This document shows, one piece after another, positions 44,196 through 54,418 of a stretch of DNA of 64,000 nucleotides (within the stretch, counting starts at the first letter, position 1; every line of letters begins with the position of its first letter). The notes beneath the pieces were generated by a model that saw only the letters and a list, made by a program, of their open reading frames with translations, ran no database searches and was not told where the DNA came from. A program made the translations under genes and the position numbers. The stretch comes from Stachybotrys elegans (lineage: Eukaryota > Ascomycota > Sordariomycetes > Hypocreales > Stachybotryaceae), in the NCBI GenBank assembly GCA_020746835.1, contig JAGPNK010000001.1, positions 5,332,001-5,396,000 on the forward strand, given 5' to 3'.

Positions 44196-44937
44196 ATGGA
44201 CTCGCCCGTTAAACAGATTGGCGGCGTCATCACGTCGCTCGCGACCGGCACTCCCGTCGAGCAAGAGAACACGCTCAATGCCTACTTCCTCCCCAATGCT
44301 TCCTTCACCCATCCCTTCTGCTGCGTACCGTCCTTCTCTGAAGGCACGATTCCGCTCGCCAGCGGGCTCAACTCGAGACGTCTGATCCTAGCCATCTACC
44401 GCTGGTACCGGACGCTCAGTCCTCGCATCTCCATCAATGTCGACTCGGCGGGTACATTTCCCTTTTTCTTCTTCCTTTTTTTTTCTTTTTCTTCTTCTCA
44501 GGGTATGTGCTGACAGACAACTTCGTCCAGTGTTCGACCAGCGGTCCGGGCTGCTGTACGTTTCGATCCGCCAGACATTCGCGCTGTGGTTCGTGCCACT
44601 GTACAAGGCGCCCGTCAAGCTTGTCTGCGTGCTGCAGCTGACGCAACGGACCTCGTGGGACTCGAGCGAGACGGTCGGACGGGGCAGTCTGATAGAAGGC
44701 CGCGAGCCGGCCACACTTGCTGGACCAGGCCAGGAACGCGCCAAGTACTACATCGCGAGCCAGCAGGACTTGTATCCCATCACCGACTGCATTCAATTCC
44801 TTCTGCCGGGGTTGGGTCCTCTGTTGTGGTATCTGTGGCAGCTGTACAGCACGTTTTTGTGTACGATTGGCTCGGTGTTGCTGTTTCCCATACTTTTGTT
44901 GCTCAACAAGGAGTCTGCCAGCCCCAAGCAGGCCTAA
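44196..44937 (+). CDS. SigF-like NTF2-like domain membrane protein
   Basis: Exon 1 44196-44451 and exon 2 44531-44937 are joined across a 79-nt, T/C-rich intron (GTACAT donor), giving 220 aa. The protein matches the fungal SigF-like NTF2-like family: NTLNAYFLPNASFTHPFCCV, then ILAIYRWYRTLSPRISINVD, then YVSIRQTFALWFVPLYKAPV. A C-terminal hydrophobic segment (LLWYLWQLYSTFLCTIGSVL) probably inserts in a membrane. The NTF2 fold often binds small hydrophobic ligands or acts as an enzyme cavity. Head-to-head placement with an FAD monooxygenase suggests they could be co-regulated, which is an inference. Confidence 0.85.
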
Positions 44938-45283
44938 AGTTCAAGTAACGAGCCAGACTAATTTTTCCATTTCATCTTGATCGAATTGAGCCATGATTTT
45001 CCTTTCCCATGTGGTGTTGTTTCTTTGTGGATGAATCATTAGCCGTCAATGCTCCAGGGTAGCGTAGCGGCTCGAGTCGGCTCATCGGACCGCCGACCGC
45101 CCTGGCTAAGCTCCCATGGTAATGCTAAGTCAACCATCGATGCCGAGGATACTTACCGAGGCAGCAACGTCTCCTCTCTCCTCTCTCCTCTCTCCGCCCG
45201 CGAGCTCGTCCTCCCATGTCTCATATCAAAACCGGGCGCCCCCCTATGGTTGTTCCAATGGCATGATGATGGGCAGATGAACC

Positions 45284-47222
45284 ATGGCTGCAGATAAGAA
45301 AATGGCCCGCGTCGGCGCTCCTCAGGCCTTTGCCTCGACAAACACCTTTGACTGGCTCTTCAGCAATCCCCTCGCCTCGCCCACCGAGTATCCCCTCGAG
45401 TCGCAGCGCGTGCCCGCTGTCCCGGATTCGAGGCCCATCTTTGTGGACAACCCCTCGGGTAAGGCGCTGTTCTTGTGATGGCTTGACGTCTGCCATTGAC
45501 TCACGCTTCTGGCATCTAGACCGAACCCTTACCTACGGCCGACTGCGCCAAGATGCCCTTGCTCTCGGTGCAGGCCTTCAGGCGCTGGGCTTGAACCCGG
45601 ATAACCTCATCACGCTCCCCCCGACCCCGACCTGCTCCCGTCCCGAGATTGCCCCCGTCGTGGTCATCCAGCTGCCCAACACGCTGCAGTTTGCGACCGT
45701 CGTGCTCGGCACCCTCGCTGCGGGATGCACAGCCAGCCTCGTCTCACCCGCCCTCACGGCCGGTGAAATCGCCTGGGTGCTGCAGAATTCTCGCCCGAGT
45801 GTCATAATCGCTGCCAAGTCGTGCATGCCTGCCATGCAGGAGGCTATCAAGGCGCAGGCCGACCAGGCCTTCTTCGCCAAGGTGCCCGTCTTCTCCGTGG
45901 ACGTGGCCGGCGATGCGTATCCCCAGACCTCAGCCGCCCCGCCCTCGGATTGGAAGCAATTGCTCGTGTCCAGGGGAAATACGCTGCGGAAGCCCATTGT
46001 GGCTGACCCGGCCTTGCGTGCTGCTGTGATTCTCTGGTCATCGGGCACTTCGGGCAAGTCAAAGGGCGTTCTGTTGTCCCACCACGCCCTCAACTTCTCT
46101 GTTGCCTCGCTCTGGCACGACGCCGACTTCTACCAAGGCCAGCAGCAGAGGTTCCTGGGCTATGTGCCCTTCTACCACGTCTTTGGCCTCGTCAACACGT
46201 TCCTCTTGGCCGTTTGTGCCGGCGCCACCGTCTACACCATGACGGCCTTCAAGCTCGACGCCATGCTCGCGAGCATTCCCAAGAGGAAGATTACCTACCT
46301 GCACATGGCGCCACCCATTGCCGTCATGCTGGCCAAGTCGCCCCTCGTGGAGCCGTACGAGCACCGTGATGCCCAGGGCCGAAATGCCTTTAGCACCATC
46401 GCCGCTGCCGTGACGGGCGGCGCGCCCCTCGGCTGGGAAGTGATCGAGAAGGTGTACGACAGGCTGGGCTTCCGCATCAGGATGGGCTACGGCTTGACTG
46501 AGACGTGTAGCACTAGCATGCAACGGGGCCTTACTGCCGAGGAGATGCGGGCGCAGCGCGGCGACACGGGCCATCCGCATTGGGGCGTGGAGATTATGAT
46601 TGCGGCGGACGCCAGCTCGGCCTCTGAGAGCACTCGGGCTGCTGCTGAGGGAGCCGAGGGCGAGATTCTCATCCGGTCTCCATGCCTTATGATGGGCTAC
46701 CTACCGACCGGAGGACTCGCCGAGACAAGCAAGCCCGACATGTCGGTGTCGCTAGAGGCACTGACGCCGGACGGGTGGTTCCGCACGGGCGACGTGGGGA
46801 TGATTGACAAGGCGGGCGGCCTACACATCACCGACCGTCTCAAGGAGCTAATCAAGGTGCGCGGGTTCCAGGTGGCGCCGGCGGAGCTCGAGGCCATCCT
46901 CTGTGCCAGCGAGGACGTGGCGGACGCGGGCGTGATTGGCATCCACGACAAAGACGACCAGACGGAGCTGCCGCGCGCCTTTGTCGTGCCGGCGGGCAAA
47001 GCCGATGGGCCCGAGAAGCTCAAAGAGCTGGCACACAAGCTGCGCGTGCTGGTGGAGACGCACACGGCCAGGTACAAGTGGCTCAAGGGAGGCATCGTCT
47101 TTGTGGACCAGATACCCAAGTCGCCGAGCGGCAAGATCCTGCGGCGCGTGCTGCGCGACGGTGTCGTCAAGGGTGTCGAGGTCAGCGTGTACGAGCCACA
47201 GAGGAGGCCTTCCAAGCTGTAA
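45284..47222 (+). CDS. peroxisomal acyl-CoA ligase (4-coumarate-CoA ligase-like)
   Basis: AMP-forming enzyme of the ANL superfamily that activates a carboxylic acid to its CoA thioester. Exon 1 45284-45458 and exon 2 45520-47222 are joined across a 61-nt intron, giving 625 aa. Landmarks are the P-loop-like LWSSGTSGKSKGV (A3 motif), VPFYHVFGLVNTF, GYGLTETCS (A5), GWFRTGDVG (A7), DRLKELIKVRGFQVAPAELE (A8/hinge) and the A10 catalytic Lys in PKSPSGKILRR. The last three residues are SKL, a canonical PTS1 peroxisome signal. About 30 residues longer than plant 4CL, with a Ser/Ala-rich insert near 430. The substrate may be a fatty or aromatic acid. Confidence 0.93.
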
Positions 47223-47362
47223 CGGATAGGGGGTGGGATGATAAGAGGACCGTTACGTGCATATTTTTGAAATTATTGGCCGCAAGACCTTTCGACCCGG
47301 AGAGAAAGAAGCTAGATGTCCATTTAGATGGTTTTTATAGATGTTGCTATACTGCTTCATAC

Positions 47363-49085
47363 TTAGTTCCCCCATCTGTCCAAGAATGCTGCTTTTTTCG
47401 TGCTCCTCGCGTCCGGCCGCTTCTGTTCCGCTGCTGCCAGCTGCTTCCTCGCCTTGTCCACCTCGGTGACGAGAAAAGTGATGGAAGACTCAATCTCGGG
47501 GTCGACAAGCTTGACGTCGCTGAAGGAGCTCTCGGCCAGGACGCTGTCGCGCAGCAGCTGAAGCGCGCGATGGGCGTCCTCGAGCTGGACGGCGGCCATG
47601 GCCTCGAAGTTGTGCTGGGCGTCGCGGGCGACGTCCCTGCCCTTCCTGGTCTTTTCGTCGACGAGCGTGGCGAGTGCTGCGACGGCAGCTTCGTCGTAGC
47701 CCGTCTCCGAGACGGGGAGGCTGACGGCGAGGTTCTGGAGGAGGGTTTCTAGAGGGTCCTGTTGGGGGATGGAGGAGCGGCGGCGGGAGCCTGTGTTGGA
47801 GCGCATGCGGATGGGGGAGGTGGTGCGTACGGGGGAGGCGGGCATGAGGACGTGGGAGGATTTCCTGGGAGGGGTGGCGGGCGTGGCGAGTTCAGCTTTT
47901 GCGATGGCGGCGAGGGAGGATGCTGCGGCCTGGTGGGATTTGTAGAGTTCAATGCGGTCCTGGACTCTTTCGATGCGCTCCAAGAGGTAGTCTAGACATT
48001 TGTTGATCTGACAGGGTTAGCAGGCAATGTCATATACCGGCTGGGGGGACGAGTGTCATACGTAGGCTACGGAGACGGCGGATCTGTCCATGCTCTGGCC
48101 GCTCTTTGCGTGGATGGATTTCAGGGCGGGCTCGAGATGTTGCTGCTCGACTGACATTTGCGCGACGGGCAGGATCTCGGAGTACAGAGACTCGACTTCT
48201 TCCTCGAGGGCCTTGACTTCATCGGCGGTCACTTGACGACCTGGAGGGGCTGATACAAGAGATTCCAGGTAGACGGTGTCCAGCTTTGTGCGGACAGATT
48301 CAACAGTTGTTTTAATGTACCTGTTGCTCTAGCACATCAGAAACTGGGATGAAGAGCCGAAGAGGGGATACTCACCGCATACACGTTTCCCGTAGCTGCT
48401 CGACGGCAGCGGCCTCGTCGGGGTCCTGCTGGTCCAGCTCCCAGCCCAGCTTCTGCAGACTGGAGAGGAGCTTGTCGTCGGAGCCCAGGATGTCGTCGAG
48501 GGTGTGGTTCAAGCCGGCGGCGGCGTCCCTGGCCTGCTGCTCGAGATCCGAGACGCGAAAGTCGAGGCTCCTGGACAGGCCGTCGACCTCTGCGAGGAGG
48601 CGCTTGCGGTCCATCTCGAGCTTGCGGCGCTGAGTGGCCTCGAGCTGGCGGCGGCGGGCGTCGTCGTCGGCGTCCTTGGAGAGGAGGCGGTCGAGGGCGG
48701 CCTGCTGGTGGCGCAGCGTCTCGGTGTGCTTGGCGATGGTCTCTGTGGAGCGGCGGAGCTCGTCGATGGCGCGCCGGACGGCGGGCTCGTCGACGCCGGG
48801 GACCTCGGAGAGATCGTGGGCGGCGGCGAGGTCATCGACGTGGCCGCTCCTGTCGAGGGCCGAGTAGAGGGCGAGCTCGTCGGGGGTGACGAGGGTGTCT
48901 GGGCCGAGGTGGACGACGGCCCATTCCGCAAAGGCGGCGCCGGCGCTGGGGTCGTTGACGGCCCTCTGCAGGTCCTCGCGCCGGGCTTTGATGCCGTAGG
49001 TGCGGGCGACGTGGAGGAGGAGGGCCTCTGCGCGGTCCTTGGTTGACGTGTGGTTGTTGTTGCTGTCGTCGTCGTCCATGTTCAA
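47363..49085 (-). CDS. HAUS augmin-like complex subunit 3-like coiled-coil protein
   Basis: Three exons, 48376-49085, 48062-48320 and 47363-48007, with 55- and 54-nt introns, give 537 aa (a second ATG at 49079 is equally good). The N-terminus after an acidic start (RAEALLLHVARTYGIKARRE, then FAEWAVVHLGPDTLVTPDEL) resembles the HAUS3 N-terminal domain. The middle and C-terminus are long coiled coils (RRSTETIAKHTETLRHQQAA; KRLLAEVDGLSRSLDFRVSD), with a Ser/Pro-rich linker near residue 380. Augmin recruits gamma-tubulin to spindle microtubules. The coiled coil is clear; the subunit assignment is from pattern only. Confidence 0.65.
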
Positions 49086-50813
49086 ACGGGATGGATGAGA
49101 TGAGATGAGGCGATGGATTCAAACTCCAGGTACCACAGGTGGATGATGGGTGAAATATTTGCTTCTACAAGCAGCTGCTGCTCGTTTGTACTTCTGTTTC
49201 CATGTGCTGAGGCGGTCGGCGGGCGTGGAGGGTGGCTGTTTGAACGGGGGAGGTTTGGCGTGACACAAAAGAATGAATGAATGGATCGTCACCGCCAAAA
49301 TCTCCAGCGGCAACGGGGCCGCTAAGCGATCCCCCTTCCACCACCTCACCTCACCCATCCGGATTTCAAGACTTCACCATCTAGCAACATCCGAGAAAAT
49401 CGCCAACGATCAGCATTGCCGGGCGCACGGTACAGGAGCATCTCATCCGCATCCGCATCCGCCAAGGGTGCCTTTGTGAAGCTGGCTATCTTCCGGGCCC
49501 GAAAGTTTGTGTCAAGACCAAGGAATGCTTTGGCCTGCCCGATGGTTGTCAGAATGTTACGACTCTTTTTACATTTTTATTTATTAATTTGTTTATTTCA
49601 CATTTCCCTTACCGAACCTCCATTTATATGAAGGAGGAGGACACGGAGGAAACATGCCACGACCCTACCAACGTGATATGGGTGCCACGACGGTGCCAAG
49701 TGTGAGTCTGCAGTCCATCCATGTCTGCGCAAGGTGGCTGATCATGTTGCAGCCTATCGGACTTCTTCCTGGACGATGGCAACGCATGACGTGCATATTG
49801 AACCGTGAGCTGCATTGCCGACGGGATGACGGCACTGCCTGGACACATCGCCCTGGTTCACCTTTGTGATATCGAGTTTCATATCATGGCTTCACAGCCA
49901 TCCTGACTCTGTTTCCGCTTTGCAAGGAGGCCAGAAGCTCCTTGCTTTTCCCTCCATGAAACGGCCGGGCTTCTGGACGTGCTTCTCGGCACCCTCTCGC
50001 CCGCTCCCCAAGTCTGTTCAGTCTCGCTCGGCGACCATCAGCACAGGTCCCCTCCTGGTCCTCCAAGTCTGTCCATGAGGCGGCCAGTATCCACCGTCAC
50101 CAGGTGCTGTGCAGGTGCTGGAGACAATGGCCTCGCAGCTGCCGGGCTGCCCGAGCGACGGGGCCCTTTGGTCTGCTCTGGCACTCCGACACAGAGCCTA
50201 TGTCTACTCTGATCTCTAGCGCAGGCCGGTGCAGTTGCAGTTCTCAACTGGGCCTTTGCTGTGCTTGCGCCTCCCTCCACATCATGGCTCTACTTATCCT
50301 TCGCACCTCACGCTCCCGTTCGAGCATCATGAAACGCCTAGGCACCATGAACGCCCTTCTCCCTTTGTCCTCGACCTGCTTGGAGCTGCTATCTTGATGC
50401 GCACTTGGGCCTTTCAGGTGCCCAGCAGACCCAATTCGCCTGCGTTCTTTCCTCTCGCCTGATTCCACGCCAAGCGACCGACGCTGCGCAGGTTTTTGCC
50501 GTGCTCCTTGTTCCTTCTTTCCTTTGAACCAGACTCTCCTTTCACCTTCCAGGTCCCCTCTCTCTCTCAATCGACTCCTATTTCGACTGCACGATTCCCT
50601 TACCACAGCTTCGTCCCCAGAACAGCCTTTCCTCCTCGCCGCTCTGTACATGCGCCTCTTCGCCAGGCCTTGCGCACTCCGGCCGAATAATTGAGGAGCC
50701 CTCCCGCTCCATAACCTACTTCTACTCTCTCCAGCCCCGGTCCTGCTTCGGCATCAACAACTTTGTTACATATCCTAACAACTCGTCATATCACCCCCTA
50801 CAGACACGCTGCC
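49086..50813. other. 1.7-kb divergent intergenic region
   Basis: Upstream of both the augmin-like gene and the LrgB-like gene. Frames at 49866-50690 are short and low-complexity. The last 250 bp are C/T-rich and look like the leader of the LrgB-like gene. No gene is supported. Confidence 0.5.
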
Positions 50814-52610
50814 ATGGGACTATTTTTGAGAAGCTCGGCACTGAGCCGTGTCATAGGATACACAGCAAATATAGCATGCGCATTCCTGCTATATCTCCTC
50901 AGTCAACTGATTATTTGGGGTCTGAGTCTCGCCCTCCGGGCCATGGGATTCGAATACTTTGCAACCCTGCTCGGCATGCTGGTCATTTTTGTCCTCATGT
51001 CGGTTGCACATGCCATTAACCCGCTCATCGACACACTCTATGCCATCTGGCTCAAAGACCGGATTGGATTCATCAACGTCCATCTAGGGGTTGGTTTCCC
51101 CATCCCCCTCGCCACACTCGATCGGAATGAGATGCTGGGAAGCCATGAGATTGTACGGGTCATCGCCAACTTTGCCGTCACAAACGCGATTTTCTGGCCG
51201 GCCGTTTTCCTCTCTACCATGCTTCTTCTGGCGGTCCTGGGCCACGCTGTATTCTGGTTCTCAGCTTCTAAGACAAAGGCTGAGGCGCCCCTGGATACCC
51301 ACGGCTCATTGGATATTCTTCACTCGATCCATGGGATCGACCAGGAAAAGACATCGGAGATACCGGATTGGAACGACAGGCTGTCCGTCAGGCCCCAGCT
51401 GTCCATGCCCCAGCTGTCCATGATGTCCATGTCCGACGCCGAAAGAGCCCTGGTGAGCCAGTCGGAAAGCCAAGGTTCAGAGAGCGGCGGATCACCTGCA
51501 AGCACCAGAGGCTGTGGAAATACCAGCATTGCGAGGGAAATCCTGGCCATTTGCATTTCCGTTTTCTGCGCTATGGGTATTGGAGTTCCCGTTGCCGCCT
51601 TCACCGGCGATGAGCGCATTCTAGACGCCTGTATGCTTTGGTTTATCTGGATCACTGCCGTGAAGCTTCAGCGTATGTTCAAGGCCTCGCATTTCATGTC
51701 CAGTTCCAAGCAGACCAAGCAACTCATGGCCACCTTTATGAACCCCGTCCTTCTCACGAGCCTGGGTTTGGTGGGATATATCCGCACAAAGGCAGCCATT
51801 CATCCAGTTGCATCCCTTCACGCAGTCATCCACTCCTTCCGTGGTGGAACGCCACTACACGAACTGTGGACTGCCGGCGTCATGGGAGACGAGGTTACGG
51901 CTAATCCTGCCGGCTGGTTCGGCGCTGGTGACCTGGCATTAAGTCTTCTAGAAGTCGGCATCCTTCTCTGGGGGTTCAAGTTACACGAATGCCGCGCACA
52001 GCTCTTTGGCCTGGCCGGCGTCGTCAACATTCTCGTTTCCGTCATGTGGGCTCTTGTCCAAGCCTTCGTCAGCACCATCTGCGCTCGGGCAATAGGTCTG
52101 GATCCTCCCGAGGCACTGGCCTTTGCAGCGCGAAGCACCACCTTGGCGCTTTCAAAGCCGGCCATGCAATCGATTGGAGGCAACACAGCGGTCAATGCGG
52201 CCATCGTGGTAAGCAATGGCATCCTAGGGCAGATCGGATACCCCTTCCTATTAGACAGGCTAGGGGTCAAGCGTGAATACACGGAACAGGAGCTGGCTGA
52301 GCGCGCCCGGGCCGCCAACACCACCACGGAAGGCAGGTCTACTGCAGGGACCGCCAAGAAAAAGTGCCGGGCCGTCAACAATGCCAAAAGCATCTGGGAG
52401 CGCAATGGGGACGATAGCATGGTCACCATTGCTGCTGGGATTGCCATTGGCATGAATGGATTGGCCATGGGCGTCGCGTATCTATACGAAACTCGAAGCC
52501 GCGCCGCTCCCCACGCCGCGCTCTCCATGACGGTTTTTAGCGCAATGACTGTCGTTTTCACCACGGTAGAGCCGTTTCGCGGTATTCTTCTCAGCCTGGC
52601 AGGCGGATGA
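50814..52610 (+). CDS. LrgB-family integral membrane protein (fungal LrgAB-like)
   Basis: A 598-aa intronless multi-pass protein from the ATG at 50814 (an in-frame ATG at 50763 is less likely because it adds a His-rich stretch before the first helix). The C-terminal half carries the LrgB pattern: AFAARSTTLALSKPAMQSIG, NTAVNAAIVVSNGILGQIGY, and IAAGIAIGMNGLAMGVAYLY. The N-terminal half has four or more helices and may be an LrgA-like part, separated by a Ser/Met-rich loop with two tandem RPQLSMPQLSMMSM-like repeats (near residue 200). Bacterial LrgAB/CidAB modulate murein hydrolase export, and plant PLGG1 transports glycolate and glycerate; the fungal role is not established. Confidence 0.85.
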   Translation: MGLFLRSSALSRVIGYTANIACAFLLYLLSQLIIWGLSLALRAMGFEYFATLLGMLVIFVLMSVAHAINPLIDTLYAIWLKDRIGFINVHLGVGFPIPLATLDRNEMLGSHEIVRVIANFAVTNAIFWPAVFLSTMLLLAVLGHAVFWFSASKTKAEAPLDTHGSLDILHSIHGIDQEKTSEIPDWNDRLSVRPQLSMPQLSMMSMSDAERALVSQSESQGSESGGSPASTRGCGNTSIAREILAICISVFCAMGIGVPVAAFTGDERILDACMLWFIWITAVKLQRMFKASHFMSSSKQTKQLMATFMNPVLLTSLGLVGYIRTKAAIHPVASLHAVIHSFRGGTPLHELWTAGVMGDEVTANPAGWFGAGDLALSLLEVGILLWGFKLHECRAQLFGLAGVVNILVSVMWALVQAFVSTICARAIGLDPPEALAFAARSTTLALSKPAMQSIGGNTAVNAAIVVSNGILGQIGYPFLLDRLGVKREYTEQELAERARAANTTTEGRSTAGTAKKKCRAVNNAKSIWERNGDDSMVTIAAGIAIGMNGLAMGVAYLYETRSRAAPHAALSMTVFSAMTVVFTTVEPFRGILLSLAGG

Positions 52611-52958
52611 ACCTTAGTCGATGTCGACAGAGGCAAGGTGCCAGGCAGTCCTGGCGAACGGTGGATTCTTGACATTTCTATGATTTGGTTTACAATGGCA
52701 CAATGTACTATGGCTGTTACGCATTATGGCTGAGCAATGCGATCAAAAGCAACATTTTGAGTCAGAACAGGACATATTGTACGTCGGGATAGGTATGGAA
52801 TGCCAACTGGCAAGCATGATTAGGCGAGGGTTAGTCGCAGAGGCTGGCGAGGAATAAAAGTTTGTGATTTACACATGGTTCACTGTGCCCGTGTTTCGCC
52901 TGGATAGTCAATGTCTGTAGATTGATGTGGTTCTTTCGTAACTGTCGTCGCATTCACA
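52611..52958. other. convergent intergenic region
   Basis: 3' flanks of the LrgB-like gene and the Pin1 gene. No coding signal. Confidence 0.5.
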
Positions 52959-53704
52959 TTACTCTAGTCTGGGTAAGAGTTAGCATGGTGAACTCGTAGG
53001 AGCTTAAGGCGGGGCGATAGGGTCGAAGTATGGTTGCAAATAGATGAAACCAAGGGTTGCGATAAAGAAGAAAGGAAGAGAGGAGGTGGTACCTCTGGAT
53101 GAGATGCAAACCGCTGGCCGTTTCCACGACGCCGCTGATGTCGCCTGGGGAGAGGGCAAAAGCCGCATCCTCAAACTCCTTCTGCATGTCGCCCTTTCCA
53201 AAGTAGCCCAGATCGCCGCGCTTACGGGCCGATGAGCAGTCAGACTCGGTGGTGGCAAGGTCGCCGAGGGAGATGGAGCCGTCGCGGATGCGCTTCTCGT
53301 GCGCCTCGATGATGACGCGCGCATCGTCCTTGGAGCGGGTGATTTCGGCCTCGCGCCAGCTGCTGGGGCGGCGGCTATCGCGATGCTTGACGAGCAGGTG
53401 CGCGGCGCGGATCTTGCCCTCGGGGACGTTGCCAGCGGCCGAGGCAGAGCCGCCCGGGTGGCCGACGCGGGCGCTGTGGTTGGCGGCCATGTAGTGCTTG
53501 AGCTTCTCGGTGTCGGTGCCGGGCGGGGGTTCCCAGCGCGAGACCTTGTCGACGGCGTTGAAGTAGTAGGGGAGGTTCTTGGAGTTGGAGTGGCGGACCT
53601 CCCAGTTGGGGGGGAGGCCGGTTTCTGAGGAGGCCTAGAGGAGGGGGGGGTTAGAAGGAGTAGAGGAGGAGGAGGAGGCGAAGGAGGGGTGTTGAACTTA
53701 CCAT
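52959..53704 (-). CDS. PIN1: Pin1/Ess1-type WW-domain peptidyl-prolyl isomerase
   Basis: Parvulin-type isomerase acting on pSer/pThr-Pro bonds, including the RNA polymerase II CTD. Three exons: 53702-53704 (the ATG alone), 53093-53634 and 52959-52968 (10 nt), give 184 aa. Intron 1 (67 nt) starts GTAAGT directly after the ATG. Intron 2 (124 nt) has a GCTAAC branch and ends CCCAG, restoring the family ending HLIQRLE. The WW domain is LPPNWEVRHSNSKNLPYYFN followed by RWEPPPGTD. The PPIase domain has AAHLLVKHRDSRRPSSW (phosphate-binding basic residues), CSSARKRGDLGYFGKGDMQK and FALSPGDISGVVETASGLH. Confidence 0.93.
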
Positions 53705-54418
53705 GGCGAAGGGGGGCTTTGCGTGCGAGTCTGCTATCTCAATGGAAGGAGTCTGGAGCGCAAGGATGGATGGAAGAATGAAAACGGGGTTGAGAGCGGG
53801 AGGAGCAAAAGCTGGAAGGATGGAGATGCGGATCAACTGAAGGAGAAGTAAGTGGACGGCGCCTGGTTTGGTTTGGCGTCGTGTGGGGAAGGCGAATGAC
53901 GTGAGTCCCTGGGCAGAGGAGCCCCACCTGTGTAAACGACTTCTGACCAGTGGGGTTACTGCAGAAACGACCTTCTACCGTTGCTTTGCCTCAGTTCTGT
54001 GAGGAATGGAGGGCATGCGTATAGAGGCTGCTGATGATTTTATTACGGTTTCATCTTGTGCACTGCATTGCAATAAATATTCAAGACTAAAAAAAATTCA
54101 TTTATTTTCATTCAAGGGCGGAAACTGCCTCACACAATTTCACGTCACTTCTTCTCAGCCTCAAGTTACTGGACTTGTGGAAGAGCTGACAAATATAAAA
54201 TATACTGCAAAAAGAAAATGTTTAATCGTCACATGAGAATGAGGTTTTTGTGATTCAGAATCACATATAGGTTTTTTTTAACAAAAAAAAAAGTCTCTAA
54301 TATTTCTCCTTGTAATTTTTTATCTAATTCAAAATCGTATAAGTCGTGGAACTCCTACCTCAGTGTATAAATATACATTATATCTACTCCCATCAAGTTT
54401 GAGCCGTGGCCTGGGCGA
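53705..54418. other. intergenic with an AT-rich block
   Basis: The right part (about 54020-54410) is strikingly A/T-rich, with runs of A and T near 54090 and 54270-54292, unlike the GC-rich surroundings. A 76-codon plus-strand frame here has no family match that I recognise. It may be an old decayed insertion or only an AT-rich 3' region. Confidence 0.5.
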
